Below, in pieces: positions 25,743 to 34,900 of a stretch of 64,000 bases of DNA. The stretch spans positions 1 through 64,000 of the forward strand of contig NZ_MLYP01000026.1 in the NCBI RefSeq assembly GCF_001866645.1. The letters are read 5' to 3'. Every line of letters begins with the position of its first letter. Positions within the stretch are counted from its first letter, which is position 1. A program made the translations under genes and the position numbers. Below the pieces are notes generated by a model, which worked only from the letters and a program-made list of their open reading frames with translations, made no database searches and was not told the origin of the DNA. This stretch comes from Streptomyces colonosanans. Lineage in GTDB: Bacteria > Actinomycetota > Actinomycetes > Streptomycetales > Streptomycetaceae.

Positions 25743-25764
25743 TCTCGCCACAGTTGTGGCGAGA
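25743..25764. promoter_or_regulatory. Perfect 22-bp operator palindrome
   Basis: TCTCGCCACA-GT-TGTGGCGAGA, two perfect 10-bp arms around 2 bp, lies between the divergent MmyB-like and XRE genes. It is the obvious binding site for the XRE protein encoded next door. Confidence 0.75.
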
Positions 25765-25853
25765 CCTGGATGTAAGTTCGAGGGAACGGCTAATCTCCGC
25801 ATGGTTCCGGATGACCATGAGAACAGCGTGAGAGAGACGTAGGAGACCTGTCG

Positions 25854-26504
25854 GTGACAGATGGCTTCGAGGTTCCGTGCGCCACGGCGCCGGGTCTGCT
25901 GTCGGCCGTCGCGGCGCGTGTCACCGTCCTCGCCGACCGGCTGGGTGTGCCGCAAGCGGTGATCTTCGACGTCCCGCGTCTGTCGGTCGAGTCCGGCGTC
26001 CCGGAACCGGTGGTGACGGCCCTGCTGAGCGGGGTGCCCGCCGGGGAGCCGGATCTTCAGGAGCGCTTCCTTCAGCGGCTCGATCTGTTGCGCCGCACCC
26101 GGCTCAAGCCCAACGGACGCAAGTACACCCAACAGGAGATCGCCGACGGCGCGGGCATGTCCCGCCAGCAGGCGGGTGCCCTCATCAACGGCGACCGGCG
26201 CCCCACCATGGAGCACTGCGACGCCATTCAGCGCTTCTTCAAAGTGCATGCCGGGTTCCTCACGGCCAAGGACCCCGAGGCGCTCACGAACGCCCTCCAG
26301 CGGTGCGAGCAGGAGCTTCTCCAGCAGCTCGCCGAGCGTGAGGCGGCCGGCACCGCCGACGACCCGCTGGAGCGGCTGCTGCAGGACCACGGCGTCCGCG
26401 GCATCGCCTGGCGGGCGGCCCAGCTGCCCACCGACCAGCATCGCGACAAGGTCGCAGAGTGGCTGGACATGCTTCTGGAGAGCGTCAAGCGGCCCGAGTC
26501 CTGA
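25854..26504 (+). CDS. XRE-family HTH regulator, 216 aa
   Basis: The helix-turn-helix is central, not N-terminal: KYTQQEIADGAGMSRQQAGALINGDRRPTMEHCDAIQRFF at about residues 85-125. The first 80 residues are helical and contain DRLGVPQAVIFDVPRLS. The C-terminal third, beginning LQQLAEREAAGTADDPLERLL, is also helical and may mediate dimerisation or contact with the peptidase. The GTG at 25854 has AGGAGA 7 bases upstream. The gene leads a four-gene operon with the ImmA-like peptidase 13 bp downstream, the usual XRE/ImmA pairing. Confidence 0.85.
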   Translation: MTDGFEVPCATAPGLLSAVAARVTVLADRLGVPQAVIFDVPRLSVESGVPEPVVTALLSGVPAGEPDLQERFLQRLDLLRRTRLKPNGRKYTQQEIADGAGMSRQQAGALINGDRRPTMEHCDAIQRFFKVHAGFLTAKDPEALTNALQRCEQELLQQLAEREAAGTADDPLERLLQDHGVRGIAWRAAQLPTDQHRDKVAEWLDMLLESVKRPES

Positions 26505-26517
26505 CCGAGGGAGAACC

Positions 26518-27066
26518 ATGGGCATCGGAAGGGAAATGCGCCGCCTGTGCGGCGAGTTGGTCTCGGAGCTCTCGCTCCCGGCGCCGGCGGATCCGACCGA
26601 TCTGTACGCCGCGCTGTGCGACGGCATGAGCAGGCGTCGAGGCCGTCCCGTCAGGTTCCGCACGGCCGCCTTCCCGCCCGGCACGGCCAGCGGTCTCTGG
26701 CTCGACATGGCCGACCAGGATCTCGTCGTCATCGAGGAACGCACCGTACCCGACCACCAGTTGGTGATCCTCGGCCATGAACTGTGGCACATGAACGCCG
26801 GGCACCACGGCCACCACGCGGAAGGAGCCGCGGTCGCGGCGCGGTCACTGAGCGACACCGCCGATCTCCAGGCGACCGTGCGCGCGGTCGCCGCCCGTAC
26901 GCACTTCGACCTCTCCAACGAGAAGGAGGCCGAGAGCTTCGGACTGCTGCTGGCCAGCAAGTGCCGTACGTGGCTGGCCGGTTCGTCGCTGCGCAAGCCC
27001 GTGAAACGGGACGGGCTTGCGGGGCGGATCGAAGCGTCCCTGGGGTATCGCGGGCCCCGGGGCTGA
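26518..27066 (+). CDS. ImmA/IrrE-like zinc metallopeptidase
   Basis: A 182-aa protein with the gluzincin motif LGHELWHM (HExxH, about residues 83-90) and a downstream acidic helix NEKEAESFGLLL that supplies the third zinc ligand. Size and layout match COG2856 peptidases such as ImmA and IrrE/PprI, which cleave a cognate XRE repressor on a signal. The His-rich stretch NAGHHGHHAEG follows the motif. The ATG at 26518 follows GAGGGAGAA. By analogy its substrate would be the XRE protein encoded just upstream; that is inference. Confidence 0.86.
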   Translation: MGIGREMRRLCGELVSELSLPAPADPTDLYAALCDGMSRRRGRPVRFRTAAFPPGTASGLWLDMADQDLVVIEERTVPDHQLVILGHELWHMNAGHHGHHAEGAAVAARSLSDTADLQATVRAVAARTHFDLSNEKEAESFGLLLASKCRTWLAGSSLRKPVKRDGLAGRIEASLGYRGPRG

Positions 27067-27084
27067 GGGACGAGCACGGACACC

Positions 27085-28293
27085 ATGGACGGCTCCAGCT
27101 ACTACATACCCGCCGCCGCCATGGGGGTGGCGCTCACCGTCAAGGCACCCGCGCTGCTCCGCGCCTGGCGCGACCCACTGCTGCGGTCGGTGTCCGCGCT
27201 GCTCGCGCTGGCCGGGCTGGTGTTCCTCTTCGCGGCGCCGCCGACGATCGCGAAGGTCAATGACATCACCGGCATCGCCAATGTCTCGGCGCCCTTGGTG
27301 TATTGCCTGCTCAGCGCGTTCAGTGCGGCCTCTCTGGTGCTCGTCGTCAACTGGCGCGGCGGCCCGCCCGAGGTGACCGGCCGCCTCAGCCGGCGCATCG
27401 TCATCGGGTACGGCCTGGTGATCGTCGCCGTGATCACGCTGTTCGCGCTGGGGGACGCGCCTCAGGAGCGGCTGGTCGACTTCGACACGCACTACGCCCG
27501 CACGCCCTACCTGCGCGAGATGATCGTGCTGTACCTGCTCGCTCTCACCGTCGCGGGTGTCGCGATGAACTTCATGTGCGCGCGCTGGGCCCTCCAGGTG
27601 CACGGCTGGCTGCGCGCCGGACTGCTGATCATCGTGGTCGGTTATCTGTTCAACCTGGCCTATCTGACGACCAAGTTCGGCGCCGTCATCGCCCGCTGGA
27701 ACGGACACGACCTGGACTATCTCAGCAGCGACGCGGCACCCGTGCTGGCCTCCGCCGGGGCACAGATCAGTGCCGCCGGCTTCTGCCTCCCGCTGGCGTG
27801 CCAACGCGTCGGGGACAACTGGACCACCTGGTCGACCTTCCGCCTCCTCGGGCCGCTGTGGCGCGAGCTGCGGCCGGTGTCCGCCCACGCGGATCACGGA
27901 GTGCGGATCTCCTGGTGGTCGCCGGCCGAACTGCAGGTGACACAGCGGGAGTCCGACATCCACGACGGCATGCTCAGCCTGTACCCCTACTTCGACCCGG
28001 AAGTGCGCTCCCGCGCCTACGACGCCGCCGTGGCGACGGGCGCCGACCCCGCCCAGGCGCAGGCGGAGGCCGACGCGGCGATGGTGGCGGTGGCGGTACG
28101 GGCGAGGGCCGCCGACCCGGAGGGCAGGGTGATCAGATCGGCAGGTGCGGACACCGCACCTGCCGCTTCCTCCGAGGGACCACGCGACCTCGTGCGGATG
28201 TCGATCGCCCTGCGTCATTCACCCGTCGTCGCGGCCGCCCGTGGGCCGGCCGGGACCTGGCCAGGAAGCGACTTTCATGAGCGAACCCGGTAG
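27085..28293 (+). CDS. MAB_1171c-type polytopic membrane protein
   Basis: A 402-aa protein whose first 240 residues hold about seven membrane helices: near 5-25, 30-50, 68-92, 105-125, 148-170, 175-200 and 220-240. The remaining 160 residues are cytosolic and contain LRPVSAHADHGVRISWWSPAELQVTQRESDIHDGMLSLYPYF. The family is usually named putative transporter, but receptor-like function is equally possible. It is regularly found with XRE and ImmA-like genes in streptomycetes and mycobacteria (from memory). The following gene overlaps its end by 17 bp. Confidence 0.78.
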   Translation: MDGSSYYIPAAAMGVALTVKAPALLRAWRDPLLRSVSALLALAGLVFLFAAPPTIAKVNDITGIANVSAPLVYCLLSAFSAASLVLVVNWRGGPPEVTGRLSRRIVIGYGLVIVAVITLFALGDAPQERLVDFDTHYARTPYLREMIVLYLLALTVAGVAMNFMCARWALQVHGWLRAGLLIIVVGYLFNLAYLTTKFGAVIARWNGHDLDYLSSDAAPVLASAGAQISAAGFCLPLACQRVGDNWTTWSTFRLLGPLWRELRPVSAHADHGVRISWWSPAELQVTQRESDIHDGMLSLYPYFDPEVRSRAYDAAVATGADPAQAQAEADAAMVAVAVRARAADPEGRVIRSAGADTAPAASSEGPRDLVRMSIALRHSPVVAAARGPAGTWPGSDFHERTR

Positions 28294-29725
28294 CACGTCC
28301 TCAGATGTGGCAATCCGTCGGGCCGTCGTCATCGGCGGCGGCATGGCCGGCATGCTGGCTGCCGCGGCGCTGAGCGCGTACGCCGACGTCACCGTCGTCG
28401 AGCGGGACACCCTGCCGGACGGCCCCGAGGCGCGCAGAGGACTCCCACAGGCCCGGCACGTGCACGTGATCTGGTCCGGAGGCGCCCGCGCCATGGAGGA
28501 ACTGGTGCCGGGGGTGACCGACGCATGGCTTGCCGCGGGCGCCCGGCGGATCCCGCTGCCGACAAGTCTTGTCTCGATGCAGCCGCGGGGCTGGTTCCGG
28601 CGCTGGCCCGAAATGCAGTTCATGATCGCGTGCAGCCGTGATCTGCTCGACTGGGTGGTGCGCGAGCGCGTCACCGGGAGCGAGCGCCTCACCGTGCTGC
28701 AGCGCACAGAACTGGTGTCCTTGGAAGGCGACGCGTCGCGGGTGACAGGCGTGCGCGTACGGGCGGACGACGGACAGGAGCGGGTGCTGGCGGCCGATCT
28801 GGTCGTCGATGCCGCGGGGCGCGGTTCACGGGCCGCTGTCTGGCTGGAGGCGCTGGGCGTTCCCAGGCCCCCGCTGGAGGAAGTGGACTCCGGGCTCGCC
28901 TACTCCAGCCGGATCTTCCGAGCTCCGCCTGGCACAGAGGGTTTCCCGCTGGTCAATGTGCAGTCGGACGCCACGGTGCCGGTGCCCGGGCGGACCACGA
29001 CCATCGAGCCGATCGAGGGCGGAAGATGGCTGGTGACGCTCTCGGGTACCCGGGGCGGTGAACCGCCCGCCTCCGCGGAGGAGTTCGAGGAGTTCGCACG
29101 CAAGAGCGTCCGCCATCCGGTCGTCGGCGAGCTGATCGCCCACGCGGAGCCGCTGTCGGACCCGGTCGTCACGCGCAGCACGGTCAACCGCCGACGGTTC
29201 TTCGAGAAGGTCAAGGGCTGGCCCGAGGGGTTCGTGGCGATCGGTGACTCGGTGGCCACGTACAACCCGGTCTACGGGCACGGGCTGTCCGTCGCCGCGC
29301 AGGGCGCGCTGGCGCTGGGCGAGTTGGTGGCCGAGCACGGGCTGACGGCGCCGGGGCTGGCCCGTCGGGTGCAGCGGGCCGTGGCCCGCCCGGTCGCGGT
29401 GGCCTGGGAGTTCGCGACCAGTACGGACATCCACTATCCCGGCGCCATCGGCAAGGCCCCGAGCCTCGCGAACCGTCTTCTCGGCGCCTACGTCAACCGC
29501 CTGATGCTGGCCGCGACCGGCCGCCCGCTCGTCGCCAAGGCGTTCTTCGACGTGATCACCCTGTCGAAGCCGCTGAGCGAACTGGTGAGACCGGCGGTCG
29601 TTCTGGCAGTCCTACGGGGCCCTCGGCGCGCACCTCTGAGTGAACCCCCGCTGACACAGGCCGAATGGGATGCGGCCGCCGGAGGGGTCGGGGACACGGG
29701 GCTGATCCCGTCGGTAGGCCCGTGA
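28277..29725 (+). CDS. FAD-dependent monooxygenase/oxidoreductase
   Basis: A 482-aa flavoprotein. The dinucleotide-binding motif RRAVVIGGGMAGMLAAAALS is at residues about 16-35. A second FAD-contacting region is FVAIGDSVATYNPVYGHGLSVAAQGAL, with the GD motif typical of group A hydroxylases and geranylgeranyl-reductase-like proteins. An early GLPQARHVHVIW segment is family-typical. The ATG at 28277 has AGGAAG upstream and overlaps the membrane-protein gene, so the two are coupled. The substrate is unknown; a lipid or isoprenoid is plausible. Confidence 0.86.
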   Translation: MSEPGSTSSDVAIRRAVVIGGGMAGMLAAAALSAYADVTVVERDTLPDGPEARRGLPQARHVHVIWSGGARAMEELVPGVTDAWLAAGARRIPLPTSLVSMQPRGWFRRWPEMQFMIACSRDLLDWVVRERVTGSERLTVLQRTELVSLEGDASRVTGVRVRADDGQERVLAADLVVDAAGRGSRAAVWLEALGVPRPPLEEVDSGLAYSSRIFRAPPGTEGFPLVNVQSDATVPVPGRTTTIEPIEGGRWLVTLSGTRGGEPPASAEEFEEFARKSVRHPVVGELIAHAEPLSDPVVTRSTVNRRRFFEKVKGWPEGFVAIGDSVATYNPVYGHGLSVAAQGALALGELVAEHGLTAPGLARRVQRAVARPVAVAWEFATSTDIHYPGAIGKAPSLANRLLGAYVNRLMLAATGRPLVAKAFFDVITLSKPLSELVRPAVVLAVLRGPRRAPLSEPPLTQAEWDAAAGGVGDTGLIPSVGP

Positions 29726-30037
29726 GGCGGGGGGTCGTCCCGGAGCGCCGGGCCGGGGGGCTTCCACAGCCTGCTCCCTCTTCCCCCGGCCGCCGACGGG
29801 GCGACGCACCCCCAAGCGCTGCCCTTCAGCCTGGGCCCCTGTCCGACAAGGGGTTTCAGGGGGTTCGGCTGCGCTGAGCGGGCGAACCCGGCGGCGAGGA
29901 AACGGAATTGTCAGTGGGGCGCGGCAAGCTGGAGGGATGCCACCCGTGCGCGCGGCGATGTCCGCGTACGGGGGCGCGCAGTGCACGTACCGTCGCGCGG
30001 CACTCCGTCGCGCGGCCGATCCGGGGAGAGCCGACCG
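29726..30037. other. Intergenic region without recognisable gene
   Basis: A 312-bp space between the FAD monooxygenase and the 73-aa gene, which share a strand. No terminator with long perfect arms and no credible coding frame was found; the C-rich run near 29780-29830 is not repeated elsewhere in the window. Confidence 0.35.
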
Positions 30038-30259
30038 ATGCCGACCGCCGTACTCACCGACCACCAACGCGCCGCCGTACAGGCCTATCTGCGTCTCCTC
30101 CACACGGTGCGAGCGTCCTTCGACGGCCTACCGGACCCGCACCGGCCGCCCGTGGTCCCGACCGCCGCCCTGGCCGAGGCGGACCAGGCTCTTGCGGAGG
30201 CGGGACTCACGGGCACCGAGGAGGAGTTCTTCGAGTTGCTCGCCAAGTGGTGTGCCTGA
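30038..30259 (+). CDS. Conserved small hypothetical protein, 73 aa
   Basis: Small acidic protein: TDHQRAAVQAYLRLLHTVRASFDGL, a Pro-rich turn, then ALAEADQALAEAGLTGTEEEFFELLAKWCA. It is predicted to be two helices with a hydrophobic face. No domain recognised. The ATG at 30038 has GGGGAGAG upstream. It converges on the PPTase gene with 16 bp between stops. Confidence 0.62.
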   Translation: MPTAVLTDHQRAAVQAYLRLLHTVRASFDGLPDPHRPPVVPTAALAEADQALAEAGLTGTEEEFFELLAKWCA

Positions 30260-30275
30260 GGTCGTCGGGCGCCCA

Positions 30276-30956
30276 TCAGGAGTGGGGCACGACGACCGCG
30301 GTCGCGGCCAGCCCCTGCCGTACGGTCCAGCGGCCGTCGAAGGCCTCGATGCGGCGGCCGTCGACCATCGGGCCCGGGACGAGAAGCCGCGCCCGGAAGG
30401 CGCCCGGCATGTCCGCGGCGGCGCCCGGGGTGATCTCGATGTCCGCTTCCAGGAAGTCGAGCCACTTCCCGGTCAGGGGGAACCACGCCTTGTAGACGGA
30501 CTCCTTGGCGCTGAACAGCACCCGGTCCCAGTGGATGGACGGATGGCTGCGGGCGAGACCGCGCAGCCGGGTCTGTTCGGCGGGCAGGGCCACCGCTTCC
30601 AGGACCCCGTCCGGCAGTTGGTCGTGGGGCTCCGCGTCGATGCCGAGCGAGGCCAGGTCGCCGGCGCGGACCAGTGCGGCGGCGCAGTAGCCCTCGCAGT
30701 GCGTCATGCTGCCGACCAGCCCATCCGGCCAGAGAGGTGCACCGCGCTCTCCGGGCAGGATGGGCTGGGGCGGCACGCCGAGCTTCTCCATGGCATGCCG
30801 CGCGCACGCCCGAACCGCGGTGAATTCCCGGCGACGCTTCGCGACGGCCCGGACTATGACCGCCTCTTCCTCGGGGTAGAGGGGGCCGTCGCCGAGCGCG
30901 TCATCGCCGAGCGCCTCCACGACCACGACCGACCTCGGGAGCAGCTCCTCGATCAT
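30276..30956 (-). CDS. 4'-Phosphopantetheinyl transferase (Sfp/EntD class)
   Basis: A 226-aa enzyme that activates carrier proteins of polyketide and peptide synthases by attaching the phosphopantetheine arm of CoA. The magnesium motif LGIDAEP and the downstream FSAKESVYKAWF, matching (F/W)xxKEAxxK, are both present, as is SMTHCEGYCAAA. EntD-like PPTases have this length. The ATG at 30956 is supported by GGAGGT eight bases upstream. Its 5' end overlaps the 3' end of the phosphoesterase gene by 56 bp. No synthase genes lie in the window, so it probably acts in trans. Position recalls SCO6673. Confidence 0.92.
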   Translation of the reverse strand: MIEELLPRSVVVVEALGDDALGDGPLYPEEEAVIVRAVAKRRREFTAVRACARHAMEKLGVPPQPILPGERGAPLWPDGLVGSMTHCEGYCAAALVRAGDLASLGIDAEPHDQLPDGVLEAVALPAEQTRLRGLARSHPSIHWDRVLFSAKESVYKAWFPLTGKWLDFLEADIEITPGAAADMPGAFRARLLVPGPMVDGRRIEAFDGRWTVRQGLAATAVVVPHS

Positions 30957-31809
30957 CTGCTTGGACCTCCAACGGCAGAATGAGGCGTAGCCTTCCGGGC
31001 GGTCCCGGGCGCGGGCGCCACTCACGGGGATAGCCCACCGACACCTCTTCGAAGCGGACGCCCTCGTGCTGGGTGGTCCGCGGAATGTGCAGATGGCCGT
31101 AGACCATGCAGGCGACCCGGAAGCGGCGGTGCCAGTCGGCGGTCAGCCGGGTGCCGCACCACATGGCGAACTCGGGGTAGCGGAGGATGCTCGTGGGGTG
31201 CCGGTCCAGCGGGTAGTGGTTCACCAGCACCGTGGCGAGATCGGCGGGGATCTCCTCCAGCCTGCGCTCGGTCTCGGCGACCCGGGCCCGGCACCACGCC
31301 TCGCGGCTCGGGTAGGGGTCGGGGTGCAGCAGGTACTCGTCGGTGCACACGATGCCGGTGCCGTGCGCGTACTCCAGCCCCTGTTCCTTGGTCGTGCAGC
31401 CCTGCGGCAGGAACGAATAGTCGTAGAGCAGGAAGAGCGGTGCGACGACCACCGGGCCGCCCGGCCCCTCCCAGACCGGGTAGGGGTCCTCGGGTGTGAT
31501 CACGCCGAGCTCACGGCACAGGGCGACCAGGTGCTCGTACCGCTCGACGCCGCGCAGCGTGACGGTGTCCTTCTGAGGGGTCCACAGCTCGTGGTTGCCG
31601 GGTGCCCAGATCACCTTGCGGAAGCGGCCGGCGAGCACTTCCAGGGTTCTGCGGATGTCGGCGACGGTCTCCGCGACGTCACCGGCGACCAGCAGCCAGT
31701 CCTCCTCGGAGGTGGGCCGCATCCGCTCGACGAGCGCCCGGTTCTCGGGATAGCCGACGTGCAGGTCGCTGATGGCGAGCAGCTGTCCACGGCCGTCCGT
31801 CGACTCCAC
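30901..31809 (-). CDS. Calcineurin-like metallophosphoesterase
   Basis: A 302-aa phosphoesterase with all five metal-binding motifs: SDLHVG (DxH), VAGDVAE (GD), APGNHELW (GNHE), VNHYPLD (H) and YGHLHI (GHxH). Substrate unknown. The GTG at 31809 follows AAAGGGGCGAC and is preferred to the ORF start at 31851. The C-terminal 18 residues overlap the PPTase start in another frame, implying co-expression; the same two genes are adjacent in other streptomycetes as I recall. Confidence 0.86.
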   Translation of the reverse strand: MESTDGRGQLLAISDLHVGYPENRALVERMRPTSEEDWLLVAGDVAETVADIRRTLEVLAGRFRKVIWAPGNHELWTPQKDTVTLRGVERYEHLVALCRELGVITPEDPYPVWEGPGGPVVVAPLFLLYDYSFLPQGCTTKEQGLEYAHGTGIVCTDEYLLHPDPYPSREAWCRARVAETERRLEEIPADLATVLVNHYPLDRHPTSILRYPEFAMWCGTRLTADWHRRFRVACMVYGHLHIPRTTQHEGVRFEEVSVGYPREWRPRPGPPGRLRLILPLEVQADDRGAAPEVGRGRGGARR

Positions 31810-31894
31810 CGTCGCCCCTTTCGAGAACCGAATGGGAACACAAGAACACATCGGGCCCCGCCAGACAAGGACGACCCGCGCCCCGGGTAGGGGC

Positions 31895-31951
31895 TAGAAG
31901 ACTCATGAAGATCTTGGGGTTCTGGCCCCGCCGCGTCATGAGTCTTCTAGG
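31895..31951. terminator. Terminator hairpin overlapping the mannosidase stop codon
   Basis: CTAGAAGACTCATGA (31895-31909) is mirrored exactly by TCATGAGTCTTCTAG (31937-31951), a 15-bp stem, with an inner GGGG/CCCC stem. On the minus strand the stem includes the mannosidase stop codon and lies upstream of the phosphoesterase gene. Confidence 0.75.
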
Positions 31952-34900
31952 GCCTGTCGGCAGTGGCGCGCTGCAGACGGAGCGTCAGGATCTGGAAGGG
32001 CCGCAGTGCGACGGCCACCGCGTCCCCGTCGGCAACCGCCTCCTCGAGCGGTCGCTCCAGCAGATCGGTGATGTGGGCGCCCGCGAGCGGGAAGCCCGTG
32101 CGCAGGGTGCCGGTGGCGCGGCCGCCGCGGGACTCGTACAGCCGCACCACGACGTCACCCGATGCGTCGTCGGCGAGCTTCACCGCCTCGACGGTCACGC
32201 CCTCGCCGTCCACGGAGACGACCGGTTCCGGGGCGCCCGCCGCGTCCGCGACGCGCAGCGGCAGGTTGAGGGCGTAGCCCTCCGCGACGGCGTCCTCGAT
32301 GCTCGCGCCGGGCAGCAGGGAGTACGTGAAGCGGTGCCGGCCCTGGTCCGCCCCGGGGTCCGGGATACGCGGGGCGCGGACCAGGCTGAGGCGGACCGTG
32401 GTCGTCGTCCCTCCGTCCTCGCGGACCGTGCGGGAGACATCGTGGCCGTACGTCGAGTCGTTGATGACCGCGACACCGTAGCCGGGTTCGCCGATGTGCA
32501 CCCAGCGGTGACCGGAGACCTCGAAGCGGGCCGCCTCCCAGCTGGTGTTGGTGTGAGTGGGCCGCTGGACATGGCCGAACTGGATCTCCGCCGAGGAGAG
32601 GGGCGCCCGGATGTCCACCGGGAAACCGGCTTTGAGGATCTTCTCGGTCTCGTGCCAGTCGAGGTCGGTCTCGATGTCGATACGGGGGCTTCCGGCTCGG
32701 ACGGTGATCGTCTGGGTGATCTTCGAGCCCTTGCCGAAGCTCCGCTCCACGCGGATCGCGCCGACCAGCGGGTCCTGTTCGGCCACCGTGACCGACTCCG
32801 CGTCCAGCAGGTCCGTGTAGCGGTTCTTGTAGTGCTTGTCGATGTCCCAGGCGTCCCAGTAGTTCGGGAGGTCGGTGTGCAGGCGCAGCAGGTTGCCCTT
32901 GCCGGCGAGGACTTCTCGTCCCCCGGCGCGCAGGTCGGTTACGGAGGCGAGCGCGCCGTCGTCGGCCACCTCCACCCGGACCAGCCCGTTGTCGAGGACG
33001 CGGCCGGTGACGGTCACCGGCCGCGGGGGCTCGGCGGCGGCCAGGGGTGCGCTGCCGCTGGCGGGCACCTTCACGTACACCGGCGCGTCCTCGGCCGTAC
33101 GGACCACTTCGGCACGGTCGTACGGGCTTGTGTTGAAGACCCGGGTCCCGCCCGTGCCCAGTGCGGCGACAGCCTCGGCCGTCAGCTCCCCCAGCTCCCC
33201 CGCCACGCGCGCGTATTCGGCCTCCGCCTCCCGGTGCACCCAGGCGATCGACGACCCCGGCAGGATGTCGTGGAACTGGTGCAGCAGGACCGTCTTCCAC
33301 AGCCGGTCGAGCTTCTCGTACGGGTAGGCGTAGCCGGGCGCGTGCAGTGCGGCCGTCGTCGCCCACAACTCGGCCTCGCGAAGCCGGTGTTCCGAGCGGC
33401 GGTTGCCCTGCTTGGTGCGCGCCTGGGTCGTGTAGGTGGCGCGGTGCAGCTCCAGGTACAGCTCGCCGGCCCACACCGGGGCGTCCGGGTACTCCTCGCG
33501 GGCCGCCTTGAAGAACGCGTCGGGGTGTTCGACGACTACCTTCGGGGAGCCCTCAAGGTCCTTGAGCCGCCGGGCGCGTTCCATGATCTCGCGGGTGGGG
33601 CCGCCACCGCCGTCGCCGTAGCCGAAGGGTGCCAGGGATCGCGTGGCGCGGCCCTTCTCCCGGTGGTTGCGCACGGCGCGGGACATCTCTTCACCGCTGA
33701 AGCGGGCGTTGTAGGTGTCGACCGGCGGAAAGTGCGTGAAGATGCGGGTTCCGTCGATGCCCTCCCACCAGAAGGTGTGGTGGGGGAAGGCGTTGGTCTG
33801 GTTCCAGGAGATCTTCTGGGTCAGGAACCACTCGTTGCCGGCGAGCTTGGCGAGCTGCGGGTAGGCGGCGGTGTAGCCGAAGGAGTCCGGCAGCCACACG
33901 CCTTTGGTCTCGATGCCGAAGTGCTCGATGAAGAACCGCTTGCCGTGAACGAGCTGACGGGCGAGCGCCTCGCCGCCGGGCAGGTTGCCGTCGGCCTCGA
34001 CCCACATGCCGCCCACCGGCGCCCACTGGCCTTTCTTCACCGACTCCTGGATGCGGGCCCACACGTGCGGGTAGGTGTCCCGCACCCACGCGTACTGCTG
34101 GGCCTGCGAGCAGGCGAAGACGAACTCCTCGTACTCGTCGGCGAGCGAGGTGACGTTGGAGAAGGTCCGGGACGTCTTGCGCTTGGTCTCGCGGATCGGC
34201 CACAGCCAGGCGGTGTCGATGTGCGCGTGTCCGACACCGGAGACCGTGTGGGCGCCGGCGTGCGCGGGCTTGGCCAGGACCGGCCTGAGCGCGGCGCGCA
34301 CGTCCGCCGCCGAGCCGGAGATGTCGTCCAGGTCCAGCAGGTCGACCGCCCGGTCGAGGGCGTGCATGATCTCGTGGCGGCGCGGGTCGTGCTCGTCGAG
34401 CTCCACCATCAGTTCGCGCAGCACCTGGAGGTCCAGGTCGAGGTGCCAGACCTGCTCGTCGAGGATCGCGATGTCGGCGCGCCTGAACGTGTAGAGCGGC
34501 TTGTCGCCGGCCGTGAGCACGTCGCCGAACGGGGTCGGGCGCACGAAGTCGTCAGCGAGGATGCCAGGGTTGGAGGCGGCCTCGACGAGGTACTGGACCT
34601 CCTCACCGCCCTTCGCCGGGTTGGCGATCGGCACATACTGGTTGAGCGGATTGACCGCCTTCAGGGGTGTCCCGTCCGGGAGGTGGACGAGGGCCTCCGC
34701 CTGGTTGCCAGGCCAGTCGCCCACGAAGCCGAGGTCGATGACGGCTTCGACGCGCCTTCCCGCCCACTCGCCGGGGACCTGTCCGCGCATCCGGAACCAG
34801 GTCGTGCCCCAGGGCGGCCCCCAGGGGGTGTCCATCGCGAAGGGCCGGTACGGGGCGGCGGCGGCCTCCGCGAACGGAACCGGCTCGCCCGGTGCCTGCC

